Assembly (NCBI GenBank): GCA_023460795.1
Contig: JAEWPC010000059.1
Span: 124,001 to 188,000 of the forward strand
DNA: 64,000 bases
Reading direction: 5' to 3'
From: Bacillota bacterium
Lineage (GTDB): Bacteria > Bacillota > Bacilli > Paenibacillales > Paenibacillaceae
In this document: in pieces, positions 35,783-45,077 of the stretch
Position numbering within the stretch: the stretch's first letter is position 1
Layout: the number at the start of each line of letters is the position of its first letter
Made by a program: the position numbers and the translations under genes
Notes under the pieces: generated by a model
Databases searched by the model: none
Seen by the model: the letters and a program-made list of their open reading frames with translations, nothing else
Told to the model about the DNA's origin: nothing

Positions 35783-37252
35783 ATGTCTAGAAGCATGCGG
35801 AAGTTAAAAACCTGCATCCTCGTCGCGTTATGCGGCTTGATTGGCGTCGGCGCTTGCGGCAGTGCCGCCTACGCCGACGAGAGCGGCGGTTCCTATAACT
35901 ACAACGCAAGAGGAAATCCGGTCGCTTCGCCTTCGGCTTACCAGGCGACGACGCTGTTGACCGGCGAGAAGCTGGGCGTAGGGGCGTTCAAGGAGCCGTC
36001 CGATCTTCATGTCACGTCGAATGGGCGCATCTACGTGCTCGACTCCGGCAACAATCGGGTCGTCGTCCTGGACGATCGGTTCAAACCGATCGGAACGATC
36101 GATTCGTTCGACCGCGACGGCCAGGCGGACACGTTCAACAACCCTCAAGGGATATTCGTGACGGACGACGGTCACGTATACGTGGCCGATACGGGGAATA
36201 AGCGCATCGTCCATCTCGATCCGGGCGGCAAGCTGGCGCAGGTCGTCGATTCGCCGCAGTCCGAGTCGCTGCCGGCCGACTTCCAGTTCAAGCCGGTGCG
36301 AATCGTCGCGGACAAGGCGCAGCGGATGTACGTCATGGCGACGGGCATATACGACGGATTCATGGAATTCAGCGCGGACGGGACTTTTACGTCGTTCATC
36401 GGCGCCAACAAAGTGCAATACAGTCCGGTGGAACGATTCTGGAAGATGCTGTCGACCAAGGCGCAGAAGAGCCAGATGATCATGTTCATACCGACGGAAT
36501 TCACGAATCTCGATATCGACGACCAAGGGTTCATCTACGCCACGAACGGCCAAGGCTACGATGACGTGAAAAAGCTGAACGCGCGCGGCAACGATATCCT
36601 GAGAAGAGAAGGGTACTTCCCTCCGGGAGGCGACTGGTGGTACAACTCCTACGTCGGCAGCCCGAGGCTCACCGATATCGACGTCGCCGACAGCGATATC
36701 TACTCGGTTCTCGACGTGAAGAGAGGACGAATCCTGACGTACAACGGCGACGGGTATCTGATGTACGTATTCGGGGAGCTCGGCAACCAGCTCGGCGAGT
36801 TCGATACGCCGTCGGCGTTCGATCGGATCGGGGACGACTTCCTCGTGCTGGATAAGGCGCTTGGAGAATTGACCGTATTCGAGACGACGGAGTACGGACG
36901 AACGCTCAACGAGGCGGTCAGAAGCTACTACCGAGGCGACGAGGAGCAGGCGGACCGACTGTACGAGAGAGCGACGCGGATGAACGCGAACCTCGATTTC
37001 GCTTATTCGGGAATCGGCAAAGCGAAGCTGCGTCAAGGCGAGTACGCCGAAGCGATGAGCTACTTCAAACGGAGCTTGGATCAGAAAAACTATTCGAAGG
37101 CGTTCGTTCTGTATCGCAAGCAAGTGCTTCGCGAACACTTTACCGAGTTCGCGCTAGCCTTGATAGCGCTGGTCGCGGCCCTTTACGTATGGAGAAGATA
37201 CCGGAAAGCGAAAGGGGGAAAGAACATTGTCGCCGCTAACCAGAGAATATAA
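35783..37252 (+). CDS. Exported NHL-propeller/TPR protein with C-terminal membrane helix
   Basis: A 489-residue protein of unknown function. An N-terminal signal peptide is followed by an NHL-type beta-propeller (about 55-370; repeats such as GRIYVLDSGNNRVVVLD and GHVYVADTGNKRIVHLD), then two TPR-like helix pairs (about 375-450; YRGDEEQADRLYERATRMNA and LRQGEYAEAMSYFKRSL), and one C-terminal transmembrane helix (about 458-476) with a basic tail. The protein should stand outside the cell held by its C-terminus. ATG 35783 is preferred over an in-frame GTG at 35777. It overlaps the next gene by 26 bases. Position between two permease pairs suggests a scaffold or sensor part of the transport system; this is inference. 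Confidence 0.85.
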   Translation: MSRSMRKLKTCILVALCGLIGVGACGSAAYADESGGSYNYNARGNPVASPSAYQATTLLTGEKLGVGAFKEPSDLHVTSNGRIYVLDSGNNRVVVLDDRFKPIGTIDSFDRDGQADTFNNPQGIFVTDDGHVYVADTGNKRIVHLDPGGKLAQVVDSPQSESLPADFQFKPVRIVADKAQRMYVMATGIYDGFMEFSADGTFTSFIGANKVQYSPVERFWKMLSTKAQKSQMIMFIPTEFTNLDIDDQGFIYATNGQGYDDVKKLNARGNDILRREGYFPPGGDWWYNSYVGSPRLTDIDVADSDIYSVLDVKRGRILTYNGDGYLMYVFGELGNQLGEFDTPSAFDRIGDDFLVLDKALGELTVFETTEYGRTLNEAVRSYYRGDEEQADRLYERATRMNANLDFAYSGIGKAKLRQGEYAEAMSYFKRSLDQKNYSKAFVLYRKQVLREHFTEFALALIALVAALYVWRRYRKAKGGKNIVAANQRI

Positions 37253-37859
37253 ATTCCCTTTTCATCTCATCGTGCATCCCTTTAAGGGCTTTTGGGATTT
37301 GAAATACGAACGCAGCAGGAAGACGAACCTGATCGTGTCCTTTACGATCCTCATCTTGATGGTGATCACGAACGTGCTCCAAAGCCAGTACAACGGCTTC
37401 GTCGTCAACCTGTCCGACCCGGACGACATGAACAGCATCATGGAGATCGTGTACGTGGTCTTGCCCGTGCTGTTCTGGTGCGTGGCGAACTGGTCGCTGA
37501 CGACGCTGATGGACGGGGAAGGGAGATTCGAGGAGATTTTCGTCTCGACCTGCTACGCGCTGACTCCGATCGTCATCGTGAACTTGCCGTGGGTACTGCT
37601 CAGTAACGTGATTTCGCTGCAGGAGGCTTCCTTTTATTATTTTTCCGGCAATTTCGCGACCCTGTGGTTCGTCTTTCTCTTATTCATCGGCAACATGACG
37701 GTTCATCAGTTCACGCCCGGCAAGACGGTATGGACGATTCTGCTATCGATCGTAACGATGGCGTTCATGGCGTTCCTGTGCCTGTTGTTCTTTAGTCTGA
37801 TTCAACAAATCGCGAACTTCGTCTATACGATATCCCAGGAGATTTCCTTGAGAAGCTAG
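37227..37859 (+). CDS. Yip1-family integral membrane protein
   Basis: A 210-residue protein with five hydrophobic helices (about 32-50, 72-92, 108-130, 140-160, 168-195) and the short loop HPFKGFWDLKYE at the start, matching bacterial Yip1-domain proteins. TTG 37227 lies inside the upstream gene behind GGGGGAAAG, so it is translationally coupled to the NHL-TPR gene. Function in bacteria is not known; coupling implies that it works with the NHL-TPR protein in the membrane. Confidence 0.8.
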   Translation: MSPLTREYKFPFHLIVHPFKGFWDLKYERSRKTNLIVSFTILILMVITNVLQSQYNGFVVNLSDPDDMNSIMEIVYVVLPVLFWCVANWSLTTLMDGEGRFEEIFVSTCYALTPIVIVNLPWVLLSNVISLQEASFYYFSGNFATLWFVFLLFIGNMTVHQFTPGKTVWTILLSIVTMAFMAFLCLLFFSLIQQIANFVYTISQEISLRS

Positions 37860-37916
37860 GGAGGGTGAGATCATTCGAACCCGACGAAGATAAAATTTCA
37901 GCAAGGAGGCATATCG

Positions 37917-40469
37917 ATGAGGTTCGCCAACAAGGCGCTGCTGATCGCAAGCTGCGCGGTTCTCGTGCTCGTCTCCGGATGCGGCGATTCGGCGCCGGAC
38001 CCTGCCGCCCAAGCGAACGGTCCGGCCATAACGGCCTTCACGCCGGGCAAACCGCTGACCGCGTCGTTCTCGGATGCCCGCGCGGCGAACATGAAGGGCA
38101 TCGCCGAGAACGATCGGCTGCGTCTGTTCGTGGAAGAAGCGTCGGGCGGCATCGCCGTACTGAATAAGCAGACCGGCGCGATCTGGCACAGCAATCCTCC
38201 GGGACGCGAGGCGGATTCCCTTGCGTCCGGGGTCAACAAAGATCTGTTGTCCTCCCAGTTGAAGATGGATTTCTACAACAATCTCGGTCAGGTCAGCTCG
38301 ATCAATACGTATACCGACAGCGCGGCGTACAAGCAAATCAACTTCGAGCCGATTCCGGGCGGAGTGAGAGTCTCGTATCAGTTCGGGACGGCCAAGAAAT
38401 CTTACGAAGACATGCCTCCGTTATTCAGCAAAGCCCGGTTCGATGAGTTGTCGGGTAAGCTGGGCAAGACGGAACAACGCGCGCTTAGCATCGCTTATAA
38501 GGAAGACAAAGAGAAAGAGAGATACGTTCGGAACGACGCGGCGCTGCAAGGGGTTCAATTGGATCGCGCGCTTAAAGCGCTCGAGACGGCGGGTTATACG
38601 GAAGAAGATTTGCAGAAGGACGCGGCCGAGCTGAATATGGACCTGTCCAAGCCGGAGCCGCGTATATTCCGGGCTTCGATCGAGTACCTCTTGGACGACG
38701 ACAGCCTCGTGGCCAAAATTCCTTCGGACAGTATCTACTATCCCGACGAATACCCGGTGAACATGATTTCGATGCTGAGCTTCTTCGGCGCGGGAGACCG
38801 GGATGCGGCAGGCTCGATATTCGTCCCGGACGGTTCGGGAGCGCTTATCCGCTTCAACAACGGCAAAACGAAGTATCCGGCGTATCAACAGCTCGTGTAC
38901 GGTTCCGACCAGACGGTCGACCGGACCGAGGATCCTTCCAGGGAGCAAGAAGTCCGGCTGCCGGTATTCGGAATGGTACGGGAAGGCGAAGCGTTCCTGG
39001 GTATTATCGAGGACGGCGCAGCCGCGGCTACGATCAACGCGGACGTCGCCGGCAGACTGAACGGCTACAACTACGTGTATCCGAGCTTCTACGTCATCAA
39101 CAAGGACGAAGTCACTCTGTTCGCCAACGAACAGCAACGCTCGCTGCCGAAGTTCCAAGAGAGGCCGATGAAGACGGATTATGTCGTCCGTTATGCCTTC
39201 TTGAGCGGGGAAGAAGCTTCCGTCGCGGGGATGGCGCACTATTACCAGCAGTACCTGTTGAAGCACAACGGACTTCCGCAATCGAAGGGGAATCCGTTAT
39301 CGAAGGATGTCCCGTTCTACTTGCAGTTGGTAGGCGGCATCTCCAAGAAGAAGCATTTTGCGGGCATCCCGTACGACTCGCTCGAGCCGCTGACGACGTT
39401 CGATCAGGCGCAGCAGATCGTCGCCGAGGCTCAGGAACGCGGCATTCGCAACCTGAAGGTGAAATTCGCCGGCTGGTTCAACGATGGGCTAGACCACGAG
39501 GTTCCGGACAGCGTATCGGTAGATAAAACCGTAGGCGGCAGCAAGGGATTGAAAGAATTCATCGCGTTCGCGCGGGAGAAGGGATTGTCGTTCTTCCCGG
39601 ACGTTGCCTTCCTGGTCGCGAACTCCGGCGATAGCTTCGATCAGTCTGACGATGCCTCGAGAACGCTGAGAGACGAACCCGCCATGCTGTTCCCGGTCAA
39701 CTTGGCCTTGAACAGGCGCGATCGCAGCAAGCCGCCTTCCTACGTCGTATCGCCTCGGCTGATCGGACGGTACGTGGACAGGATGCTGGGGAGCTTGCGC
39801 GACTATAAGGCCGGCGGCATCTCGCTGCGGGATATGGCCGATACGTTGAACAGCGACTTCCGGGAGAACAAGCTGATCGACCGAGTGCAGTCCCAAGGGA
39901 TATCGACGGACGCTCTCGGCAAGCTGCGGGACGACAAGCTGGAGATCATGGGCAACGGAGGCAACGCTTACGCGCTCCCGTATTTGACGGACATTACCGA
40001 GGCTCCGATGTCGAACAGCCGGTTCAAGCTGGAGGACGAAGAGATTCCGTTCTTCCAGATGGTCGTTCGCGGTTATATCGACTACTCGGGCCAGCCGTAT
40101 AATCTGTCCACCTACAACAATGTCAGACAGTACGTGCTGAAATGTCTGGAATACGGAGCGGGCGTATACTTCGACTGGATCTATGAACCGAACTACAAGG
40201 TGAACAAGACGGATTACGATAGGCTGTTCGCCGTGAACTATGAATTATGGATCGATCAAGCCGCCGAAATCTATAAGGAAGTGAACGAGGTGCTGGGCCG
40301 CGTTCAAGGAGAGCGGATGCTCTCGCACGAGAAGCTGAACGAGGGCGTATTCCGAACCGTCTACGAGAACGGAACCTACGTCATCGTGAACTATAACCGT
40401 ACGCCGGCGGAGGCGGACGGCATGACGATCGAAGCCGAAAGCTATGTGACGGGTGGTGGGCAAACTTGA
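37917..40469 (+). CDS. DUF5696-like lipoprotein, possible surface glycosidase
   Basis: An 850-residue lipoprotein (lipobox VSGC, Cys22) following AAGGAGG. Residues about 50-440 are rich in beta strands with a supersandwich-like feel; about 470-800 read as an alternating beta/alpha barrel: RNLKVKFAGWFNDG, GLSFFPDVAF, YKAGGISLRDMADTLNSD, LEIMGNGGNAYALPYLTDI, EEIPFFQMVVRGYIDYSGQP. The layout (N-terminal sandwich, then barrel with acidic strand ends) recalls clan-type glycoside hydrolases such as GH31/36/101, but no catalytic pair can be named. I recognise it as the DUF5696 family by memory of its pattern. The stop overlaps the next permease start (TTGA), tying it to transport. Confidence 0.72.
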   Translation: MRFANKALLIASCAVLVLVSGCGDSAPDPAAQANGPAITAFTPGKPLTASFSDARAANMKGIAENDRLRLFVEEASGGIAVLNKQTGAIWHSNPPGREADSLASGVNKDLLSSQLKMDFYNNLGQVSSINTYTDSAAYKQINFEPIPGGVRVSYQFGTAKKSYEDMPPLFSKARFDELSGKLGKTEQRALSIAYKEDKEKERYVRNDAALQGVQLDRALKALETAGYTEEDLQKDAAELNMDLSKPEPRIFRASIEYLLDDDSLVAKIPSDSIYYPDEYPVNMISMLSFFGAGDRDAAGSIFVPDGSGALIRFNNGKTKYPAYQQLVYGSDQTVDRTEDPSREQEVRLPVFGMVREGEAFLGIIEDGAAAATINADVAGRLNGYNYVYPSFYVINKDEVTLFANEQQRSLPKFQERPMKTDYVVRYAFLSGEEASVAGMAHYYQQYLLKHNGLPQSKGNPLSKDVPFYLQLVGGISKKKHFAGIPYDSLEPLTTFDQAQQIVAEAQERGIRNLKVKFAGWFNDGLDHEVPDSVSVDKTVGGSKGLKEFIAFAREKGLSFFPDVAFLVANSGDSFDQSDDASRTLRDEPAMLFPVNLALNRRDRSKPPSYVVSPRLIGRYVDRMLGSLRDYKAGGISLRDMADTLNSDFRENKLIDRVQSQGISTDALGKLRDDKLEIMGNGGNAYALPYLTDITEAPMSNSRFKLEDEEIPFFQMVVRGYIDYSGQPYNLSTYNNVRQYVLKCLEYGAGVYFDWIYEPNYKVNKTDYDRLFAVNYELWIDQAAEIYKEVNEVLGRVQGERMLSHEKLNEGVFRTVYENGTYVIVNYNRTPAEADGMTIEAESYVTGGGQT

Positions 40470-41377
40470 GATTTCTAGCGAAGCTCCGCTTAAGCCGGAG
40501 AACCTATGCGCAGACCAAAGCGATGTGGGGCTTTATCTACGTCTTGCCATGGCTGATCGGCTTCCTCTTCTTTTTCTTCGTGCCGTTGATCTCCTCCCTC
40601 CGATTCAGCTTGAGCAAGGTCGAAGCGAATTCGGGCGGCATTATCGTGAATTTCATCGGTTTCAAGAACTACGTGGAAGCGTTAACCGTTAATACGAGCT
40701 TCAACCGCATCCTGACCGAATCGATCACGAACATGGTCGTTAACGTGCCGCTCATCGTTATTTTCAGCTTATTCCTGGCGGTGCTGCTGAACCAGAAATT
40801 CGTCGGAAGGACGCTCGCTCGCGCGATCTTCTTCCTGCCGGTCATTCTGGCTTCCGGCGTCATCATGGCGCTCGACAGCACAAGCTTGGTGCAGGCGGTG
40901 AACGACAGCAACGCGGGCGGCCCCGTCGTCGGCGGGCTCAGGAGCTTCGAGCTGTCGATGATGATGGAGGACGCGGGGGTGGGCGAAAGCGTCATTAACT
41001 ATTTGACCGGCGCGGTTGACCGTATCTATCAGATCGTCAGCCAGTCGGGCGTGCAGATCCTCATTTTCCTGGCGGGCATTCAGACGATATCGCCGCAGCT
41101 GTACGAAGCCTCCAAGATGGAAGGCGCGACCGGGTACGAAGCGTTCTGGAAAATCACGTTCCCGATGGTCAGCCCGCTTATTTTGGTGAACGTCGTCTAT
41201 ACGATCATCGATTCGTTCTCGAGGAACGCCATGACGGATTTGATCAAGGAAACCGGCTTCACCGCCTTTAATTTCGGGCTAAGCTCCGCGATGGCTTGGA
41301 TTTACTTCTTGGCGGTGTCCCTGATCCTGCTCATCAGCTCGTACCTGATATCTAGGAAGGTGTTCTACTATGATTAG
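40466..41377 (+). CDS. ABC sugar permease, UgpA/LplB type (second pair)
   Basis: A 303-residue permease with six predicted helices and EAA loop YEASKMEGATGYEAFWKITFPMVSP. It differs from the usual form by an inserted periplasmic loop (about 145-185; LVQAVNDSNAGG... MMMEDAGV). TTG 40466 sits inside the DUF5696-like gene. It overlaps its partner by 8 bases. Confidence 0.88.
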   Translation: MRFLAKLRLSRRTYAQTKAMWGFIYVLPWLIGFLFFFFVPLISSLRFSLSKVEANSGGIIVNFIGFKNYVEALTVNTSFNRILTESITNMVVNVPLIVIFSLFLAVLLNQKFVGRTLARAIFFLPVILASGVIMALDSTSLVQAVNDSNAGGPVVGGLRSFELSMMMEDAGVGESVINYLTGAVDRIYQIVSQSGVQILIFLAGIQTISPQLYEASKMEGATGYEAFWKITFPMVSPLILVNVVYTIIDSFSRNAMTDLIKETGFTAFNFGLSSAMAWIYFLAVSLILLISSYLISRKVFYYD

Positions 41378-42308
41378 AACGAGAATGGGGTCTATCGGAG
41401 GATGGGTGTTGGCCCGGCTGCTGTCTTTGCAATCCTGGAAAAGAGGGCTGTGGTCGCTCGTGCGGCTGGGTCTGATCGTGGGGCTGTCGTTCGTCATCAT
41501 CTATCCGATTCTTCAGAAGCTCGCCACGGCGATCAAGGATAAAACCGACCTGTATTCGCCGATCGTCATCTGGGTACCCGAGCATTATACGTGGGATAAT
41601 TTCAAGCAGGCGATCCGGATCATGGACTATTGGACGACGCTCGGACATACGTTCACCTTGTCGGCGATGACGACGGTTCTGACCGCGATTTCGTGCGCCT
41701 TCGCGGGCTACGGATTCGCCAGGTTGAAGTTCAAAGGGAGCAATTTGCTGTTCGTCGGCGTCATCCTGACGATTCTCGTGCCGCCGACGACGATACTGAT
41801 CCCGGTGTACTTGAACCTGAAGGATTTGAATTTGCTGAATACGCAATGGCCGTTCATTCTGACGTCGCTCACCGCGAACTCAATGAAGGCGGGGCTTTAT
41901 ATCTTTATTTTCCGGCAATTTTTCAGGGGCATTCCGAAAGAGGTCGAGGAGGCCGCCTATATCGACGGCGCGGGCGTCAGCAAGACGTTCGGACGGATTA
42001 TGCTGCCTAACGCGCTTCCCGCTATCGTGACGGTGCTGCTCTTCGCGTTCGTGTGGCAGTGGAACGATAGCTTCTACACGACGACATACTTAACGACAAG
42101 CAAGGTCATGTCGATTCAACTGTCCTCGTTGCCTTACAATCTAGGCATTATGCTGAGCGACGGCGTGTCTTCCCGGGCCGATCCGTTCTATCAAAGCATG
42201 GTGCTCGATACGGGCATGCTGCTCGCCATCGTGCCGCTCATCCTGATCTATATTTTCGTGCAGCGGTATTTCGTCGAAAGCGTCGAGCGGACGGGGATCG
42301 TAGGTTAA
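41370..42308 (+). CDS. ABC sugar permease, MalG/YtcP type (second pair)
   Basis: A 312-residue six-helix permease with EAA loop VEEAAYIDGAGVSKTFGRIMLPNALP, partner of the preceding gene. No ATPase or dedicated binding protein directly adjoins this pair, so it may share the binding proteins at 29531 or 31007. The next gene starts 58 bases later; a TATAAT at 42320-42325 in that gap could be a -10 box, though no good -35 was found. Confidence 0.88.
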   Translation: MIRTRMGSIGGWVLARLLSLQSWKRGLWSLVRLGLIVGLSFVIIYPILQKLATAIKDKTDLYSPIVIWVPEHYTWDNFKQAIRIMDYWTTLGHTFTLSAMTTVLTAISCAFAGYGFARLKFKGSNLLFVGVILTILVPPTTILIPVYLNLKDLNLLNTQWPFILTSLTANSMKAGLYIFIFRQFFRGIPKEVEEAAYIDGAGVSKTFGRIMLPNALPAIVTVLLFAFVWQWNDSFYTTTYLTTSKVMSIQLSSLPYNLGIMLSDGVSSRADPFYQSMVLDTGMLLAIVPLILIYIFVQRYFVESVERTGIVG

Positions 42309-42366
42309 TCGAAATCAGTTATAATGGGAATTGGACCATGACCAAGCATTGGAGGATGAGACTACC

Positions 42367-43404
42367 ATGACGAATCAGAATCGCACGGACGACATGCCTA
42401 GGCTTAGCGATGTTTTTGACAAGAAGTTTCGGGTCGGAGCGGCCGTGAATCCCATTACGCTGAACACGCAGGGGGAGCTGCTAAGGCACCACTTTAATAG
42501 CCTTACGGCCGAGAACGAAATGAAATTCGTAAGTCTCCAGCCCGTCGAAGGATTATACAGGTTCGAGGACGCCGATCGACTGGTCGACTTCGCCGCGGCG
42601 AACGGGATGGGAGTCAGGGGGCATACGCTCGTCTGGCATAATCAAACGCCGCTATGGATGTTCGAGAATGCGGACGGGAGCGCGGTTGACCGCGACACGC
42701 TCCTTGCTCGCATGCAGACGCATATCGAGACGGTCGTCACGCGGTACAAGGGGATCGTCTACGCATGGGACGTCGTGAACGAAGCGGTGTCCGACAAGAG
42801 CGGGGAGCAGCTTCGGCCGTCCAAGTGGCTCGAGATCGGCGGAGAAGATTTCATTGCCAAAGCTTTCGCTTACGCGCATGCCGCCGATCCGAACGCGCTG
42901 TTATTTTACAACGATTATAACGAGTCCGATCCGGAGAAAAGGGAGAAAATCTACGCTCTGGTCAAGTCGTTGAAGGAGCGAGGCGTGCCTATTCACGGCG
43001 TCGGGCTTCAGGCGCACTGGAATTTGAAGCAGCCGTCCACGGGCGAGATTCGCCAGGCGATCGAGCGCTATGCGAGCCTCGGATTAAAGCTGCACATTAC
43101 GGAGATGGACGTCTCCATGTTCGAATCCGAGGATCGCCGAACCGATCTGACGAAGCCGACCGAAGAGATGCTCGCCGCGCAAGCCGAGCGGTACGGGCAG
43201 TTCTTCCGACTGTTTACGGAGTACAGCGAGCATATCGATTCCGTGACCTTCTGGGGCGCGGCCGACGATTATACGTGGCTGGATTACTTCCCCGTGCGCA
43301 ACCGCAAAAACTGGCCTCTCCTATTCGATGAGAAGCATCAGCCGAAGCCGTCGTTCCGGGAAGTCGTTCGAGCGGCGGAAGGTTCCCGGGAGGAGCTTCG
43401 ATGA
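42367..43404 (+). CDS. Intracellular GH10 xylanase
   Basis: A 345-residue GH10 barrel without signal peptide or binding module, so it is expected in the cytoplasm where it shortens imported xylo- or aldouronate oligosaccharides. Catalytic residues E139 (DVVNEAVSD) and E246 (HITEMDVSM) are present with WHNQTPLW and FWGAADDYTWLD. ATG 42367 is chosen for its TTGGAGG site; an in-frame ATG at 42331 has none. Its stop overlaps the GH43 start (ATGA). The arrangement importer-GH10-GH43 with YesM/YesN upstream resembles the aldouronate utilisation cluster known from Paenibacillus sp. JDR-2, though the GH67 glucuronidase is not in this window. Confidence 0.93.
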   Translation: MTNQNRTDDMPRLSDVFDKKFRVGAAVNPITLNTQGELLRHHFNSLTAENEMKFVSLQPVEGLYRFEDADRLVDFAAANGMGVRGHTLVWHNQTPLWMFENADGSAVDRDTLLARMQTHIETVVTRYKGIVYAWDVVNEAVSDKSGEQLRPSKWLEIGGEDFIAKAFAYAHAADPNALLFYNDYNESDPEKREKIYALVKSLKERGVPIHGVGLQAHWNLKQPSTGEIRQAIERYASLGLKLHITEMDVSMFESEDRRTDLTKPTEEMLAAQAERYGQFFRLFTEYSEHIDSVTFWGAADDYTWLDYFPVRNRKNWPLLFDEKHQPKPSFREVVRAAEGSREELR

Positions 43405-44942
43405 ACCCTCAGAGCGTAAGCGCGACGATCGTCCGCAATCCGGTTATTTGGGCAGACGTGCCCGACGTTAGCGTCATCCGGGTCGGTTCGAATTACTATA
43501 TGGTGAGCACGAGCATGCATTCGATGCCGGGCTGCCCGATCATGAAATCTACGGATTTGATGCATTGGGAGCTCGTGAATTACGTGTTCGATACTCTCGA
43601 GGATAACGATGCTCACAATCTGTTGGACGGCAAAGGGATTTATAGCGCAGGTTCGTGGGCGGCAAGCTTGCGGGAACATGAAGGCGTCTATTACGTCATC
43701 TTCTCGAGCAACGATATGCAGCAATTTTACGTCTACCGAACGGACGATATCGAGCGAGGACGCTGGGAACGTACCGTCATGAAAGGCCTGATGCACGATC
43801 CGGCCTTGCTGTTCGACGACGGACGCGTCTTCGTGTTCCATGGCAACGGAGACATTCGAATCACGGAGCTCACGTCCGACCTAACCGCGCGTAAGCCGGG
43901 CGGAATCGATCGGCTTCTATTCGAGACGGAGCGGGACGGCATCGGCTTGCGTTGCGAGGGATGCCACGCCTACAAGCTTAACGGATACTATTATTTAATG
44001 TTCATCGATTGGCCGCGCGTCGGACACGGACGCCGCAGAGTGAACGTGTATCGCTCGAGAGAGCTGCTAGGTCCGTACGAGAACCGCATCGTCCTCGATG
44101 ACGACATGGGTTACTTCAACAACGGCGTCGCTCAAGGAGGAATCGTCGATACGCCGACCGGCGAATGGTACGCGGTATTGTTCCAAGATCACGGCGCGGT
44201 CGGCCGAATTCCGTGCGTCGTTCCGGTTACTTGGACGGAGGATTGGCCGGTTCTCGGCGTCGGAGGCAAGGTGCCGGAGACGTTCGAGGTCCCGTTGCCG
44301 AGTTGCGAAGCATGCCCGCTCGTCATTTGCGACGAATTCGACTACGCGGAGAACAAGCTGGCGCTGAATTGGCAGTGGAACCACAACCCCGACGACCGGC
44401 ATTGGTCGGTCACCGCGCGTCCCGGCTTCCTCCGGCTTACGGCGGGGCATATCGCCCGCAACGTCGAGTTTGCCCGCAATACGTTGACCCAGCGAACGGA
44501 AGGACCTGCCTGCGTAGCCGAGGCGGCGCTGGATACGACCGGCATGAAGCCGGGCGATCATGCCGGTCTGGTCGCGTTGCAGAGCCACTACGGCACCGTC
44601 GGCGTTCAGGTCGGGGATGACGGAGACCGCTATGTTACGATGCGCGTCAAAGACGACGGGAAAGACGTCGAGGTCGATCGCATTCGATATGAAGGCGACC
44701 GGATTAATGTAAGAATCGAGTTTAACTTCGCGGATAACATCGATCTTGCCCGTTTCTATTATTCGGAGGACGGAGAGACGTGGAAGCCGATCGGCCGTCA
44801 GCTTCGAATGAAGTATACGCTGGATCACTTCATGGGCTACCGCATCGGGTTGTTCCATTACGCGACGAAGCAAACCGGCGGGTTCGCGGATTTCGATTAT
44901 TTCCGTTATACTAAGCAGGACCATGCTATCATGAACCGATAA
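43401..44942 (+). CDS. GH43 beta-xylosidase/arabinofuranosidase, intracellular
   Basis: A 513-residue inverting glycosidase: five-bladed propeller (about 1-310) with D22 (VPDVSV), D133 (MHDPAL) and E186 (RCEGCHAY) as expected catalytic triad, and a C-terminal concanavalin-like sandwich (about 315-510) of the sort that completes the active site of GH43 xylosidases. No signal peptide, so it is cytoplasmic and acts on products of the preceding GH10 enzyme. It overlaps that gene by 4 bases. The last 25 codons have a decayed copy at 48116-48190. Confidence 0.91.
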   Translation: MNPQSVSATIVRNPVIWADVPDVSVIRVGSNYYMVSTSMHSMPGCPIMKSTDLMHWELVNYVFDTLEDNDAHNLLDGKGIYSAGSWAASLREHEGVYYVIFSSNDMQQFYVYRTDDIERGRWERTVMKGLMHDPALLFDDGRVFVFHGNGDIRITELTSDLTARKPGGIDRLLFETERDGIGLRCEGCHAYKLNGYYYLMFIDWPRVGHGRRRVNVYRSRELLGPYENRIVLDDDMGYFNNGVAQGGIVDTPTGEWYAVLFQDHGAVGRIPCVVPVTWTEDWPVLGVGGKVPETFEVPLPSCEACPLVICDEFDYAENKLALNWQWNHNPDDRHWSVTARPGFLRLTAGHIARNVEFARNTLTQRTEGPACVAEAALDTTGMKPGDHAGLVALQSHYGTVGVQVGDDGDRYVTMRVKDDGKDVEVDRIRYEGDRINVRIEFNFADNIDLARFYYSEDGETWKPIGRQLRMKYTLDHFMGYRIGLFHYATKQTGGFADFDYFRYTKQDHAIMNR

Positions 44943-44949
44943 CTTACAT

Positions 44950-44985
44950 CCCGTATCCATTCGTAGACGAATGGATACGGGATAT
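44950..44985 (+). terminator. Terminator of the importer-xylanase cluster
   Basis: CCCGTATCCATTCGT (44950-44964) and ACGAATGGATACGGG (44967-44981) are perfect 15-bp arms, followed by ATATTTTCTTT. Confidence 0.88.
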
Positions 44986-44999
44986 TTTCTTTCCGTCTA

Positions 45000-45028
45000 T
45001 TGACAAATAGAAAAAAAAGTCATAATCT
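45000..45028 (+). promoter_or_regulatory. Promoter of alpha/beta-hydrolase-TetR operon
   Basis: TTGACA at 45000-45005 with CATAAT (15-base spacer) or TAATCT (17-base spacer) as -10, embedded in an A-rich stretch unlike the surrounding GC-rich DNA. The adjoining palindrome at 45038 would sit on the transcription start. Confidence 0.6.
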
Positions 45029-45037
45029 ATTTTTGAC

Positions 45038-45052
45038 TGAATGAGTCATTCA
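45038..45052. promoter_or_regulatory. TetR-type operator, FadR-like half sites
   Basis: TGAATGAGTCATTCA is a perfect 7+1+7 palindrome located just after the -10 region. The half site TGAATGA is the same as that of Bacillus FadR (TetR-family fatty-acid regulator) boxes, but with a shorter centre. The likely binder is the TetR protein at 45932. Confidence 0.65.
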
Positions 45053-45077
45053 ATATTAAAAGCGAAGGAGAATCGCG

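Noticed and set aside
35828..37138. Long antisense frame (436 codons) inside the NHL-TPR gene
   Set aside because: Arg/Val-rich shadow of the NHL-TPR gene; no start signal.
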